Shown here: positions 1-20,377 of the stretch, piece after piece
Position numbering within the stretch: position 1 is the first letter of the stretch
How the letters are laid out: every line of letters starts with the position of its first letter
Source: Amoebidium appalachense
Taxonomy: Eukaryota; Ichthyosporea
Assembly (NCBI GenBank): GCA_963693365.1
Contig: CAVNZM010000008.1
Location: 8,742,001 to 8,806,000, forward strand
DNA: 64,000 bases
Direction of reading: 5' to 3'
Program-made: the position numbers and the translations under genes
Notes under the pieces: generated by a model
Told to the model about the DNA's origin: nothing
Databases searched by the model: none
What the model saw: the letters and a program-made list of their open reading frames with translations, nothing else

Positions 1-774
1 GATCCGTGATCGGCACTTTTTGCCCGACGGAGAGAAAATCCGATTAGATGGGGTGTGTGTGATCCGGAATCTGATCGGTGTAGGCCTGTGTGTGTGGGGG
101 GGGGGGGGGGGGGGGGGAGGGGGGAGGGGGGAGGGTGGGTTGGTGGGTGGATGGGTCGGGGGGGAAGGAAGGGGGAGGAGAGGGGGGAGGGGGGGGAGGG
201 GGGGGGGGGGGAGGGGGGAGGGGGGAGTGCGGAATGCGGTCCGAAGTTCAACTACACGACCAGGAAAAATGCGAAAAACACAGGACACATGCAAAAGCAA
301 ACATGCAAATATGCAACATCAGCAACACGTAGTTTTCAACATGAGCACAACTGGGAAAATTGGGGAGAAGGGGGGAGGTGGGGTTTAGGGGTGAATGAGG
401 GAATGCGTGGGTTGTGCTTAGAGTCGTAGATGGTTGGTGTGCGTGCTCTGGATTAGGCGGTTAGCTGTATTTGTGCATGTGCATGTGTGTGGTTGTGGGT
501 TGAGCCTGTGATGCTTTTGTTTGCACACTGAAAATCAACATATAAGGTAAAATAGGGTCTTAGTTGACATTCGTCCTTTTGACCACATGTGCTTACAAAA
601 AGGTCCAACACTCTCAAAGGTATGTGCACGTACCCCCCCCCTCACCCCCCCCCCCCCCCCCCCTCTTCCCTGCCCCTCCCACTCTGCCTCCTCTCCTGAC
701 CTCCACTCGAACACCTACATACAAATACATCCTTGCGCGCTCATACCTACTCTACACACATCCATGCCCTCCCC

Positions 775-805
<31 letters not shown>

Positions 806-850
806 AAAAAACCTCCCACCAACACGCGCGCACGCGCGCACACACACACA

Positions 851-899
<49 letters not shown>

Positions 900-1148
900 A
901 GGAGCCTCCTTCCCCCTTCCCCTTCCCCCACCTCCCCCCAACTTGACCCTCTCCCCTCCCTTCCGCAAAACCCAAAAGCACTCCTTGTGCAATAGCACTA
1001 TGATCTGTATGGTTATTTGAGATCAGAAAATTACTTACCGGTTGGGTCTGCGTCCATCCACTTCGATATGAAAGTCACGTGTAGCAACCGGCCAATGATT
1101 CTGCATGATACCACCAATTAAGGAAAGCTTGCTAGCCTATCTATAGGC

Positions 1149-1179
<31 letters not shown>

Positions 1180-1801
1180 GAGGGGGGGAAGGGGAGGGGG
1201 GTTTGAAGGTTGGTTTGTCTTTTTTGCATGAGTAAGGGGAGGAGCGGGCTGAAAAAAGAAATATGGGGGAGGGATTGTGTGGGGGAGGCCGGGAGGAGGG
1301 GGGGGGGGGGGGGGGGGGGGGGGAGGGGAGTGCATTTGGACAGGAACGGGCAGTGTATCATTATATGAGAAGGACCTTTTTGATGTCCAATGAGGGGTGG
1401 AAGGGAAAACGTTGGGGGCAAGGGGGGGGGGGGGGGGGGGGTATACGTAGCGATGTGTTACAGAGAAAAAAGCACGTATTTACAACGGATATCACAAAGC
1501 AGCAAAGTTGCAGCACGCAAACACGTGGGAGATGGGGGAGAAGGGGGGGGGGGGGGAAGATTTAGACTTATGGGACCGAATACCAAGAAAGCAAAAAGGG
1601 AGGATGAATGAGCAGGTGCATGGTTGACGAGGTGTTTGGGGAGGGAGGGGAGAGGTGGGGGGGGGGGGGGGGGGGGGGGGGGGGTAAGTGGAGAAGGGGG
1701 GGGGGGGGGGGGGGGGGGAGGCAGGGGGATTTAGGGGGTCTGTTCCGTGCCGTTCACAGGCAGGCTTTTGGTCTCGGTTCACACTAACACAAAAGATTGG
1801 G

Positions 1802-1833
<32 letters not shown>

Positions 1834-1915
1834 GTGCTTGCTTTAATCTCCGGGGAGAGGAAGGCATTGTGATGGGGAGAAAAAAGGGCTGGAGAGAGAG
1901 AGGGGGGGGGGGGGG

Positions 1916-1973
<58 letters not shown>

Positions 1974-3621
1974 GGAAAGGGAGAGAGAGGGGCAGGGATA
2001 TGGATGTGAACGAGGGTGTGTGTTATGTGTGTCATACATATGTGAGGTAACAACATAAATAATATGTGACTGATATGTGTGCACTAATAATATACGAGAT
2101 TTCTGCGGAATAATTGTAACTTAGGGATGTATGTTGCATAATAATACGTGATATATGTGTGATGATAACATTAATATATGGGATGTACGAGTGATTAGTT
2201 TATTTGGGATATGTGGGGATAGCAATCGCACCTGTTGTTCTGATCGATCAGGTCGAGCCATTTTCTGATTGGTGTTTGTCCCTCCGCACATAGATCGGTT
2301 GTTTTCAGTTTTCCCGATGCAACTTGTGTGTCTCCCACCACACCCTGTTTCAATAAAGCAATCAGGAAGATATATATGAGAAAACCATTTATATAAAAAA
2401 AGAAAGAAAAAAAAAAAAAAGGAAAAGAAAAAAGAAAAGAAAAGAAAAGAAAAACAAATAAAAGAACAGAATAGAAAGTAAAGAAAACAACATTCACGGC
2501 TCTAAGACTGCTCTTTTTGGTTTTGTCACAGTAATATAATCCATGTGAATCTCACGTCTCACCTTTACGGAAACATCCCCCCCCCCCCCCCCCCCGGAAA
2601 AAAAAAAAAAAAAAAACCTGCGCTTCCCCCACCTCCTCCACCACCTTCACCCCCCCCCCCCCCCTCCCCCCCTCCCCTCTGGGAGAAGTGGGTATGGAGA
2701 GCGGCTATCATGGATGCCACCATTGCTGATCAGTTACAAGGCCTACATAAGCAGGTACAGTGCGTAAATTTTATCTGAAAACGCCCATGTGATTAATACC
2801 AGGCCTCAGACACGTGCACACACGCACATGTTTTTTTTCAGATGTTCACTTTTTGAAGTTTATGTCTATGATACTGTGTTGGTTGCTGGAGGTCATATCA
2901 GGATTGACGTCTAATGAAAACCTCAATATAACATGACTGTAGGTTCCGAAGGAATCATTAACCCATGCAGCACATACCTTTGTTTTCAGCTTGAACACAA
3001 GTTCTTCCGGCAGCTTGCGCAGTTTGCATTCCACCTGAATAGAAAGAGAACCGGGTAAGACAGTGTTGCAGAAAGTGAGAGCTGGGCGATTAAATTCAGA
3101 AAGAAGAGGCGAGAAGGCGGGGGAGGGGGGGGGGGCGGAGGGGGTTGTCCGAATGTCTACAGAGACAATGAGTGGTTGCCGCAGTGTCTACAACCTGTGT
3201 GTGTTTGTAGTTCTGTGCAAAACTACAATACCGGGTGTTTATCTGCGGGTGAAGTGTGTGTGCTGTGCCTGATTGTGTGAGTCGTTGTGCGTATGGTGTA
3301 TGTACGTGTATGTGTGTACGTGTGTGCAGGCGTCCGTAAATCATGGTGTGTGCACGTGCATGTGTACACGTGTTACCGGGTACAGTTGACTTGGACACGG
3401 GAGTGAGTATTGCATATTAGAGGCATGCGGCATCATGCGTGCACTACGTGCGTGTGTGTGTGCGTGCGTGCGTGCGTCAGTGCGTGTGTGTGTGTGTGTG
3501 TACGTAGGTGTCGGTGTGTGTGTGTGTGTGTATGTGTGTGTGTGTGTGTGTGTGTTTGTGTGTGTGTTTGTGTGTGCCACGGTGTGTGTGTGTGTGTTGG
3601 TGGGTGGGTGCTTGTGTGTGC

Positions 3622-3706
<85 letters not shown>

Positions 3707-4576
3707 TGTTTGCGCTTACGTGTACATGTGTGCCTATGTGTGCGCATGTGTACATGTGTGCCTATGTGTGTGCGTGTGTGCATGTGTCTATGTGTGTGTG
3801 CTTGTGTATGTGTGCATGCTTGCGTGCGTGCGTGCGTGCGTGCGTGTGTGTGTGCGCGCATGCCTGTGTGCGTGCCTGTGTGTGTGTGTCTGTGTGTGTG
3901 AGTGTGTGAGTGTGTGCGTGTGTGTATGGTACCGTGTATGTGTGTATGTGTGTGTGTTTGCACACTCTGGCACATGCGTGACACGAGTGTGTTTGAGCTA
4001 CTGTAACAACTGTTACAGCGCGTGTCGTCATTGCAGTTATGCACCTTATGATGCAAGAAGCGTTATGATTGATATGTGGCACAATGTAGCTTGTGCCGTG
4101 GGAGCTAAGAAAGCTGTGCGCATGCATCCACATCCGATACATATATACATGGGTATGGGAGCCACGTATGTAGTTTGTCGAGCGTGCCTTTGCCCATTCC
4201 CTCTCACATCCCTCCCCCCTCCCCCCCCCCCCCCCCCCCCCTCCCCCCCTCCCCCTCTCTCCCACATACAGACAGAAGGTAGCACAGATCCCAAAAAAAC
4301 CTTTTCTCCTTGCGATAAATTGGGATGGAAAGCCGCGGCAGCGTGGACGCTCACGTCACATGTGCATATATATGTGCCTTCCTAACGCAGAGTTTTCTTT
4401 GGGTGAACCTTACCTGCTCCTTTATGCCTGCTGCGGATATTTTGACATAATCCAGTGGCGTGGTGCTGTAGGATTCCCTCCCAACGTGCATTACAACAAA
4501 AACGGGTTTCGTTGGTGGTTTTGTGTCATTGGCAAGACTCAGTGTAATCACCTGCACGGTGATTTCTGCAGCTTGC
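1..4576 (-). CDS. C2-domain protein, partial (internal to 3' exons)
   Basis: Four exons on the minus strand join in frame: 4576-4414, 3034-2978, 2344-2232 and 1100-1039. Each has AG before it and GT after it (donors gtaagg, gtatgt, gtgcga, gtaagt), and the phases match throughout (2/0, 0/0, 0/2, 2/1). A tentative fifth exon lies at 70-1, where phase 1 stays open to the window edge. The translation contains VFVVMHVGRESYSTT, then KLPEELVFKLKTK, then a WLDL segment, then RLLHVTFISKW. This is the strand order of a C2 beta-sandwich, a membrane- or protein-binding fold. I see no clear five-Asp calcium site. The exon before 4576 must end in phase 2 and was not found, so the N-terminus is unknown. 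The gene is probably head-to-head with the SRP receptor gene. The exon structure is well supported; the C2 assignment is by pattern recognition only. Confidence 0.7.
229..335 (-). repeat. 5'-truncated poly-C-tailed SINE copy, minus strand
   Basis: Read on the minus strand, this is the 3' third of the SINE seen at 27904-28296: the stretch from the tgctgatgttgcat region through the caaac/tgtgtcctg segment to the conserved gcattc-type end. It is then followed by a long C-rich tail, the G-rich block 96-228 on the plus strand. It is the only clearly minus-oriented copy I found. It lies inside the C2 gene, in that gene's own orientation. Confidence 0.6.
777..895. repeat. C(n)A(n) tract followed by CA microsatellite
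   Basis: A poly-C run passes directly into about 16 A residues and then, after a short GC-rich stretch, into a (CA)n repeat. The intron around it also holds mirror tracts on the other strand, such as T(n)G(n) at 1149-1180, several G runs at 1290-1323, 1662-1684 and 1802-1832, and a GA repeat at 1918-1975. I see no coding signal in these parts. Confidence 0.8.
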
Positions 4577-6347
4577 CTGAATGCCGAAGAATGGTCCGAG
4601 GTGGGTGAAGTTACGGGATCCATTTTTGAGGATGGCACTGTGTCAACGTTTTCCAAGGTTTCAAGAAGGGAGTTGGAAGGAGTTCTATATTCCTACTTTT
4701 TTTTTCTTTTCTTTTCAGTTTTATAAAAACTATTCGCGCCCCCCAACAGCGAAAAAAAACTCGTTAAAAGATTTTTTTTAGCCTGCAATTGAATGAATTC
4801 GAATGACACTCGGAATTATGTATAAACGGATGGTGTGTAGAAAAGGTGGACACGTAATAAAGATAGGCATATGCACATGGCAATGCCTGCACCGGGCGTG
4901 CCACTGAATGCAAGATAATGATGTGTCCTGTTTCACTACAACTACGAAACTGTAGGTTTGAGAGCCTCTAGATCCAGTAAACCAGGTGAATGCTGTACAG
5001 GGAATGCCAGCTAGCGCTGTGTTCGTTTCGTTTTACTTTGATGCTGTGCACGAAGGACCTCTTTTGAGCTGTCTTATCAGAATGGAATGCGAGCGTATGC
5101 ACGTGTGCACAGTGACGGCTATACATACATCATCGCAAGTTCACATGCATGTGGCCATGGTTGTTGTACATGTGCACGTATGTACATACGTTGAACGTTG
5201 GACCGGATCGTTTAACGTAAAAAGATGGATTCTGGGCAGCCAAAGTCATAATAAACAGCATGTCTAATGCTTATTAGGATGCTAGTTGTTATGTGATAGT
5301 TTTTTAAAGGTTTTAGTGGAAGCAAACAGTCGGGCAAGACTGGAGCTCCGCCCCGGGCCTCGGGAGATGGCTGGCTGGCCAGGCTCTGGCCCGGGCGCGC
5401 AGCTCAGTGGCCGTCGTCGGAGAAATTTGGCGCCAACATTACACACAAGAACAAGACATGACACTTAGCGAATCAAGGATTACGATAAAAAAGCTGGATG
5501 TTGATGACTGTGGACAATTTCACTCCATAAAGGAGTAGCCCACGCAACCATTGTACACCACATTGTGAGAATAAAAAAAAGCTCCTGCTTATAATGAAAC
5601 ATCTATGCATAGTAAAGCACCAAAAGTATGATAACTGGAGTTGATGCCCATACGCCCGTTCCAGCTGTACTGCGACTGTCGCTTTTGACCAATCAAAGCT
5701 GTGCAACTGTAGATGTTGGTTGCCGACTTTTGTGGTGCGTGACCAGCCAATGTGTGCAAAAGATCTAATTCATATATTTAGTGACTACAACAAATTATTT
5801 ACTCCTGCAAATCCGTTTCAAAGCTATTCGTAATGAATTATGTTAGTATATAGCTTCTAGACTGTGGATAATTACCGAAGAAGTGCCGGGGGGCCACTGC
5901 CGGAGTGGGCCGGACCAGGCCGGGCAGGTCCCCCTGGATCGTGACTCAGTGCCTCAGCCACTGACAGCCTGTCCACTCAGCCCACGATGCACACTTATCC
6001 AATCAATATCTCCGACTTACGTAAGCGTATAAATACCTGCGCTGCTTGCCTGGCGCTGCGCCTTTCAAAAGTAGCGCGGCTGAGGAAGCTTTTCTGAGGA
6101 AACATCGTTTCGAAGCTTGTTGAGCGAAGCCCGAAAAGAACTAAATGCTATAATTTCATGGTATCTTTCCATATATTTATCTTTAAGTCCCTCGCTAAGC
6201 CAGAGTTCCCTAGCCTTTACACCCGCTCAACTCTACGTTGAGACCTCCCCGTGATTCTACCTACTTCGTTTATAGCCACTTACCACTATCTGACTCAACA
6301 CACTATCATAGTTTCATAGCAACCCATCTAGTGTTCTGGACTTCAAC
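4577..6347. other. Intergenic/5' region between C2 gene and SRP receptor beta gene
   Basis: No exon can be supported here. The stretch holds a GC-rich patch at 5340-5440, CCAAT-like motifs near 5687 and 5747, and AT-rich DNA. Because the neighbouring genes diverge, it probably contains the promoter of both. The first exon(s) of the C2 gene may also lie here undetected. Confidence 0.5.
6028..6035 (+). promoter_or_regulatory. Candidate TATA box of SRP receptor beta gene
   Basis: TATAAATA sits 313 bp upstream of the ATG at 6348, just after a GC-rich segment and an ATCCAATC motif near 5998. That would leave a 5' untranslated leader of roughly 280 nt. The match is to the consensus only; no transcription start data support it. 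Confidence 0.4.
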
Positions 6348-12488
<6,141 letters not shown>

Positions 12489-12889
12489 CATGTTTTAATG
12501 CCTGTTTTAAACTAATTTAATGGAGACATTTGGTTGGTTGGCAGGTGAGGGCACTGGCATTTGTGTGGTAGAAGACCTTGCTTTTTTGTGTGAATAGATT
12601 CAATTGTGCTCTCTTACTACTAGCACTATTAGTCCTTTTTCTTTGCTAAGCTCCGTTTGCCTGGTTGTTATTGGGTTGGGCGAGTAGTCTAAGACACATA
12701 ATTACGTATGCTCGGATGGGTGGGTGGGTGGGTGGGTGGGTGGGTGGGTGGTGGTGGTGGTAGTGGTTGTGGTGTGTTTTTGGGTTTGTGTGTGCGTGTG
12801 CTACGGTGTGGTGGCGGTGGTGCACGGTGCCAGGGTGGTGGGATCGGATGTGAGAGATTTAATAATCCATATGCAGTAAACTTCAGCAC

Positions 12890-12943
<54 letters not shown>

Positions 12944-12980
12944 CGACTATGTGTCTGTCTGTCGCGCCTTTTTTTTTTTT

Positions 12981-13022
<42 letters not shown>

Positions 13023-14145
13023 TTCTATTTGCCCTATCAGCTGTGCTGTGCACAGCCTCACGAATGTATTAGGTCCCGTTTGGCGGCTTTTGTTCTTATG
13101 CATACACCCTACATTTTTGCTCCTAATTCTAATTCACTCAGATTCTTTTTCGTCCGTGTGATCAAGTACAAACCGGGGGGGGGGGGGGGGGGGGGGACCT
13201 TGACAAGCCAGCTTCATCTCCACTACTGTGTGTGTGTACGTGTGTGCGTGTGCGTGTGCGTCCGTGTGTCCATGTGTGTGTGTGTGTGTGTAAGTGGGTG
13301 CCACTGGGTGGTGGGTGGGTTTGTGTGTGTTTGTAGGTGGGTGGGTGGGTGGGTGGGTTGGTGGGTTTGTGTGTGTGTGTAGGTGGGTGGCTGGGTGGCT
13401 GGGTGGCTGGGTGAGTGGTGGTGCCGGGGGCCGGAGCCCGGTTAAATGAAGGGGCATGCACATCCGTCCGTCACAAGTCGGACTCTCCTCCCCTTCACAT
13501 ACATAGCACAGTTACCCCACGAGCACTCTCGGGTTTAGTAGCACAGCAGAGTCTTGGTAGCCACGTAGTCTCACTACCTGTAAATGCAAGGTATTGGGCT
13601 GGGCTCAAATGTGTTAGGCTTGGCGCCAACCTTGATGTCGGGGTTATCATGATGGTGATCACTTGCAATGATCGATAATCATGCCAGATCTGAAAAGAAT
13701 CTCTTTAGATCCACGTTTACCAGGCACAGCCAATAAACGCCAGTTAGATTATACCATAAATAGCAATATCTAAACTCAGGAATTTCCCATCAACGGGTAC
13801 TCGTCGACTACGTTGGGTGCGTTGGGGGTGCGGCATGCCAGGAGCTACTACTAGAGAGAAGGGGGGGGTATGATTGGAGGGGGGGGTGTTCAGCTAACCT
13901 TATATGGATAAAGCAAAGTTACAAGGATTCAAGCCATTGGTTGGGCAAGACCCCTTTTGCCGAATATGGATAACAGATCATACACTGCTGTAGGCGGCGG
14001 TCAGGAATTGGCGCGCTCTTTACTGGTCACAACCACCAGTCCGGGAAGGCCATGAGCAGCATTGCCGAGCACACTGGAATACGGGAATGTTTGCGGTAAC
14101 GTAGTCGCACTAGGGGGGCAGGGGGCCAGGCCCCAAGTGTTTAAA
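12489..14145. other. Intergenic repeats; no gene seen
   Basis: It contains a GTGG/GGTGG-rich stretch (12716-12765), GT repeats (12893-12941, 13228-13292), a T(n)G(n) tract (12969-13021), a G run (13176-13196) and GGTG tetranucleotide arrays (13335-13420). The last 700 bp (13440-14145) are unique sequence and probably hold the promoter of the next gene. I could not pick a TATA box. Confidence 0.6.
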
Positions 14146-15537
14146 ATGAAGCCAGGCTGCCCTAAGGGCACAACACAGCGCCCTGGGCATAAAACAGGCG
14201 GAGCTAGGGAGGGAGCTGGGCGCAAAAAAAAAGATGCTGCATTTGTTCAGCCTTTAGCGAACTTTGCAGGTTTTGGGACGGCAAACAAAGCTGTTTTGCA
14301 GGAACTAAACGTAAACGTACAACCCGAACAGCCCCCTCTATCTAAGGCCGCCGACATAAGGGCCCGTGTAGTTGAGGCAGGTAGCGTCCATTCGTTACCA
14401 AGAGAAATGGATCGGGCCCCTGCTCCACACCCACCAGACATACAGGTGCAACCCGACGAGGAACCTTTGCTAAATGCAGCAGCAGATGCGTACCGGGTAG
14501 ACGAGGATGAAGGGGAGGAAGAGGGAGAAGATAATACGGACGGGGATGACGGTGGAGAGGAGTTTTCTGACGCGGCGGGCGAAACAATCAAGTCGCACCT
14601 GCACACAGTGAAAGAGAGTCTCAAAGATGAGAAGACGCCTGTGGGGTGGCATCTTCCACCTCCCATTATAGGCTTTAAATTTGGGGGCGATCCAGCGCCT
14701 TTCTACAAACCCAGATGTTTTGCCTGGCTTCCGGAAAGGTTGTCTCCCGGTTTCATGGTGCCGTGCCCCTTCGATGATCACTACGTGGACCCCCACAACC
14801 ACCCCAACCCACACCGTACTTCTCGCAATGGGTTCATGAGCAACCCCGTAGGACGGCGTGTTATCGACTTTGACAGCTGCTACTACATTATCACGGCCCG
14901 GTACTTTTGTGACACATGCAAAAAAAACTTTGCCGGCACAAACCCCCAGACAATTAAACGCCTTCCACTCTTCATGCGTGATCAGTTTCCGGCCTACCTT
15001 AGCCACCGCAGTGGGCTCGACCTAAAGGTGGTAACATTGTTGCGTGCACTGGCAGACAAAGGTGTGGGCCCAAACGCCTTTGCCACCCTCCTCTCGGAGC
15101 TCCACAAGCAGCGATACGACGAGCAGCGGCTCCTGTATTACTCGAGGGCGCTGCATTGGACCAAGTATGAACTCAAAAAGCGTAACGATTTCCGCCCCCA
15201 CGACCAGCGCCTGACAGAACTTCCCCCAGAGGAGCAGGCGGCTAAGTTCTCGGCGTTTGGTGACAAAAATGGTTACGCTGGACATGTGCCTTCAGGCAAG
15301 TGTGCACTGCATTTTGGGTGTGTAAATGGTCCCCATTGTTTTGTATGCACGTGCTTGGGCATTTTTTGGGTTGGCTTGGTAGGGTTTTGTTTTATTATTT
15401 TTTATTTTTTTTTTAGGGGGGGGGGGGGGACTTGGAAATGGGTTTTGGAAGTGTGGTCAATAAGTTTCTATTATGGTGGTGGTGGATGTGTGGTGGTGGA
15501 TGTGCGCCTGTGAGTGTGCGTGTACTTGTGGGTCCGT

Positions 15538-15568
<31 letters not shown>

Positions 15569-15839
15569 GGGGGGGGGGAGGGGGGGGGAGGGGGGACATG
15601 GTGATGGATTAGGTGGTGGTGGTGGCAATCAGTCATGGTGGTGGTGGTGGTGGTGGTGGTGGGGGGGGGGGGGGGGGGGGGGGGGGGGGAGGGCAGAGGG
15701 ATCATCAGAGGGGTGAAAGCATAACGGTCCATGTACCAGTGAGTGTGCTTGGGAAATCGTGGAGAACTGTTATGCCTGAAATTAGATGGTGGGTGTGCGC
15801 ATGTGTGTCTGTGTGTGTTGGGGGAAAGGAGGTGGAGAG

Positions 15840-15877
<38 letters not shown>

Positions 15878-16062
15878 GGGGCACATGGTGGTAGACTGGA
15901 TCTTGGTGGCGGTACTTAATGGTTATTATAGTAGTGGCAGGAGGGTGTGGGGGGAAGGGCAAACGGACGTGCAGGGGACAAACTGCAGATGGGGCACAAA
16001 GGGGAAAGAAGGTGAAAGTTGGTGCAATGACTTGGAGGGTTTGCGCGCGCCGGGAGGCGGGG

Positions 16063-16101
<39 letters not shown>

Positions 16102-16540
16102 AACGGCCGGAGATGGGTGTGTAGCGTTTTTGAGATGGGAAAAGCCATACAGACTTACGAAAATACAGAGAGGTGAGATGAACACGAGGGACTAGAGGGA
16201 ATGGGGGGGATGGTCCTGATGGGAGGGTGGTGGAGTTCTAACAGTACTTGGGGTTCAGGCAAATACCTGAGTGCCGTGTATACTGAGTTCAGCGACCGCA
16301 CGGCAAAGTACCAGAGCCTGGACACGCAGCTCAAGCCCGTAAACAACGTGCTCAAGGCCGACCACACCTTCCAAATTGGGAAGCTCACCGGCATCAATGG
16401 GGAGCCTCTGTACCGAGGCCTATGGACTTGTGTAAACGAGCTTGGCGGTGTGTGGTCCCTCCTCTTCTCCCCCCTCCCCCCACTCTCCCCCAGGCCCCCT
16501 TCCCCCCTCCCCCCCCCCCCCCCCCCCCCCACACACGCCC

Positions 16541-16571
<31 letters not shown>

Positions 16572-16806
16572 ACACACGCCCCCCTCCCCCCCCCTCCCCC
16601 CCCTCCCCCCTCTAGGGCCTTTAAATCTCTTAGGCTCCACATTTAATGAGGTGGCACACTGTGAGTAGAGGTTTGTAGTATGTGGGTTTTGGGGACAATT
16701 CTTGCCCTGTCGAGCAAAAACTAGGAAGCTCCAGATATGTGTGTATGTGTTTTTGCTGGGTAGAGATTGGGGTGGGCTGGGGTGGAGCTTTCTTTTGGCG
16801 GGGAAT

Positions 16807-16871
<65 letters not shown>

Positions 16872-18368
16872 AGCTTCTGCCAAGCAGAATGGGAGTAGGG
16901 GCCAGTGATTGCAAGGGATGCAGGGGGGGGGGGGGGGGGGGGGGGGGGGGGAGAGACACCACCGTCGGGGTTGAAGGTAGAGAGGGCAAGAGGCCCGGGG
17001 TGGGGTGGGGGGGGGGGGGGGGGGGACAGTAGGTGCCATATGGAGGGCTGTCCCATGGTTTGGGGGGAGGGGGAGTGGGGAAGGATCGTGGGCACATGGG
17101 TTTGGGGGGAAGGCAGAGAGGGGGAAAGGATTGTGATCACAAGGGTTTAGGGGGAGGAAGGGGGAAGGATTGTAGGTACATGGGTTTAGGGGGGAGGGGG
17201 GGGGGGAAGATTTTGGGGGAAAGGGAGGCCTGGGGAAAGTATGTGGGCACATGGGTTTGGGGGGGAAGGAGGGGGAAGGGTTTTGGGGGAGAGGGAGGGG
17301 AAAGTATGTGGGCACATGGGTTTGGGGGGAGGGAGGGGGAAAGGATTGTGTGGGCACTGAAGTCTCGTGAAGGGCCATGTGGTAAGGGAAGCTAGAACAT
17401 GCATGGCTGCTCGGAGATGCCCTCTCACACAGTGCGGCACCCCAGAGATCCGGGCGCAGGTATTTACACGGGACTGCAGCCACCAGGAGATTGAGCCCGT
17501 GATCCAGCGCATCTCTGCCACCACGGCGGCGCTCAACAGCAAGGGCCCGGCCTTCTTCTACACAGATCGGTGCTGCCAAGACCGGGCGTTTGTTGAGCGC
17601 ATGTTTCCAACCCTAGCCCGGCCAAAATGCCCCGTCCGTCTGAACGAGGCTGCGCTGGTAAGCGTGACGGACGGTCTGCCTGGGCTGGAGCTGCCGGCCA
17701 ACTACCCTAAGCCGGTGTACACCGACTGCCAGGGGGCGGTGGTGGCTACAGCGGCCATTCGTGCCGACCTGGAGGGGCAGCAGCACCGCGTGGTGGGGCT
17801 GGACTGCGAGTGGGTCTATCGGGTGGGCCAGGCGCGGTCCAAGGTTTGCACGCTGCAGATTGCCACCGCACGGGCCGTGTACATCTTCCACTTGGCACGC
17901 ATGGGCCCCAACCACAGCCCGCCCGCGCGGCTGGTGGACGAGCTGATTGCGCTGCTTAGGGACCCCAGCATCATCAAGGTGGGCAAGCAGATCGGCACGG
18001 ACTCGGCCCACCTCAACAAGGACTACGGCACCCCTGTGGCCAGCTATCTGGAGCTGGGCCGGTTCTGCTATGCCCGTGCAGCTATCACCTCTGCGGCCCG
18101 GGGCTTGGCCGACATCACTGCCCAGGTCATAGGCAAGAAGCTGCCCAAGCCGGCACTTGTTCGATGCTCCAACTGGCACGAGCCGCTATCAGAGGTGCAG
18201 GCCACCTACGCTGCCCTTGATGCATATGCGTCCCTGCAGGTCTACTCGGCCGTGGTCGATAGGCCAAACCTGTCAGGTGTGTATCCCACCTGCTTTTTGC
18301 CCCAGTGCTTATGTGCTTATGCCAGATATAGAAAGATTTTGGGCCCCCCAGAGGAGAGGGGAGGGGGA

Positions 18369-18410
<42 letters not shown>

Positions 18411-18501
18411 GGCTGACCACATGGGCCAGTGTTCCAGTTGTGTTATGCTGGGTGTCGGGTGGCTATCAAAGGAGGGGGTGATTGGTGGTGGTGGTGGTGG
18501 T

Positions 18502-18536
<35 letters not shown>

Positions 18537-19567
18537 CTATAGCACTGTTAACACGTGCAAGTGCCACACAAGCTGGGCACTGGGAGAGGGGGGGGGAGGG
18601 AGAAGGGGGGGGGGGGGGGGGGGGGGGAAGGGGGTTGCTAAGGAATATGCATTTGATTTTTGTGGAGCGAAGAGAAAAACGTTGGTGCTGTGGCTTTTTG
18701 GCTGAGTTTTTTGCTTCCCTCTATGACATGCAGCGCGGCTTCATGCAAAGGCACTCGGTGAAGGGGTTGAGATTGTGCCCCGGCGGGGCCCACATGCTGC
18801 AGCAGCCACCGGGGTGGTGCTGGCTGTGCAGCCGGAGCGCTGGGGGGGCATGAAGGTGGGCAAGAAGCATGCAGTGGTGCGGGTGGATCAGGTGCTGTCG
18901 CCGGCCATGCAGGTGCCCTTTGGCCCCGACAAGGGCAAGACCCTGGGAGAGCTGGGCCCGCCGCCCTTTGAGCTGATGGTGCACCTGCAGTGGCTACGGC
19001 CCATTCAGCCCCCACCGGACCCAGGTGCCGAGGTGCCGGTGGTCCCTGACCCAGCCCCTCCCCCTGCCGAGCAGCAGCAACCCCTTGCCGGCCCACAGGC
19101 ACCCCCCCAGGACCCCCAGGCAGCCCCGGGGGGCCTTGAGGCAGCCCCAGGGGGACCCGAGGCAGCTCCCAGAGAGGGCATGTTGGGCCAGGCACCGCCT
19201 GGGGAGGTGGTGTGGCAGACTGTGCTGAATGACGCCTTCCACTCCATTGCAAACACGGCGGACGGCACGTACAAGTCACACCCCCGCAGGGCTGAGTACG
19301 CACGCGCACTCAGCGAGGCAATATTTGTGTGGAATGAAGAGGATTACGGACATGTGAAGGTGCCCCCCCCTCCTCCCCCCCCCCCCAAAATAAAAAATAA
19401 AAAATAAAAATAAAAAAAACGGCAACAACAACATGCGTGACTGACGCGCACACACACATACACTCGTTAGCACACACTCACCATTCCACCCACAACCATG
19501 CACACCTTCGACAAAACTTCTGAGGGAAGAGAGAGAGCCTGAGCCTCAGAGAGAGGGGGGGGGGGAA

Positions 19568-19601
<34 letters not shown>

Positions 19602-20177
19602 GGGGGGGAGGAGAGTGGGGGTTATTCATATGCCTAGAGAGAAATAATGTAGGGTTGTGGGGGGAAAGAGCCACATGCATTTTTTACTTGTGTTGGGGGA
19701 GAAGATGGGGGGGGTGGAGGGGAGGGGTCCTACAATAACGGCAGGTATCAAAGTCTACCAAACCCAAATTGCAGTGTGCGTAGTAAATTAATATTGGCAT
19801 CCTGCCTCACAGGGGGTGCTGGAGCAGAAGGGCATCGACATTGAAACCGAGCTCAAGGGCGGCGACCTGAGCTACTTCATGGAGCGCATCCGGCGGGTTA
19901 TTCCCGACCCATACACGCTGGTCTCGCGGCTGGTGGAGTTCAAAAACACCTACAAGGATGTGCCGCCCGGACCGGATGGCAAGCCTCTGTTCAAGAAGGA
20001 TGGCTTTGAAAGACTCGAGGCAACATCCCCCCCCCCCCCCCCCTCCCCCTGCAGGCGCCCAACAACTCCACCACCACAGAAAAGATTCTTCGCTTATTTG
20101 TCATCCTTGGTTCATCTGCACACACACGCACACCCTAGCCTCCCCCCCCCCCCCCCCCCCCTCCCCCCCCCAAACAT

Positions 20178-20249
<72 letters not shown>

Positions 20250-20321
20250 CCCGCACGGCCCTTGCTGCCTAGCCAGTTGTTTTTTGCCTTTCCCTGCTCG
20301 TTTTTTTCCTTAGCAACCCCA

Positions 20322-20377
<56 letters not shown>

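Noticed and set aside
2710-2754. Possible plus-strand exon (MDATIADQLQGLHKQ followed by a GT donor)
   Set aside because: It lies inside an intron of the well-supported minus-strand C2 gene, has no matching acceptor or partner exon, and shows no family resemblance.
3410-3960. Long open frames of Cys-Val or Thr-His repeats on both strands
   Set aside because: These are translations of GT/CA microsatellites; the same holds at 8757, 22466, 40195, 43200, 47900 and 57386.
5282-5468. Overlapping open frames on both strands in a GC-rich patch
   Set aside because: No domain and no splice signals; more likely promoter or 5' untranslated DNA.
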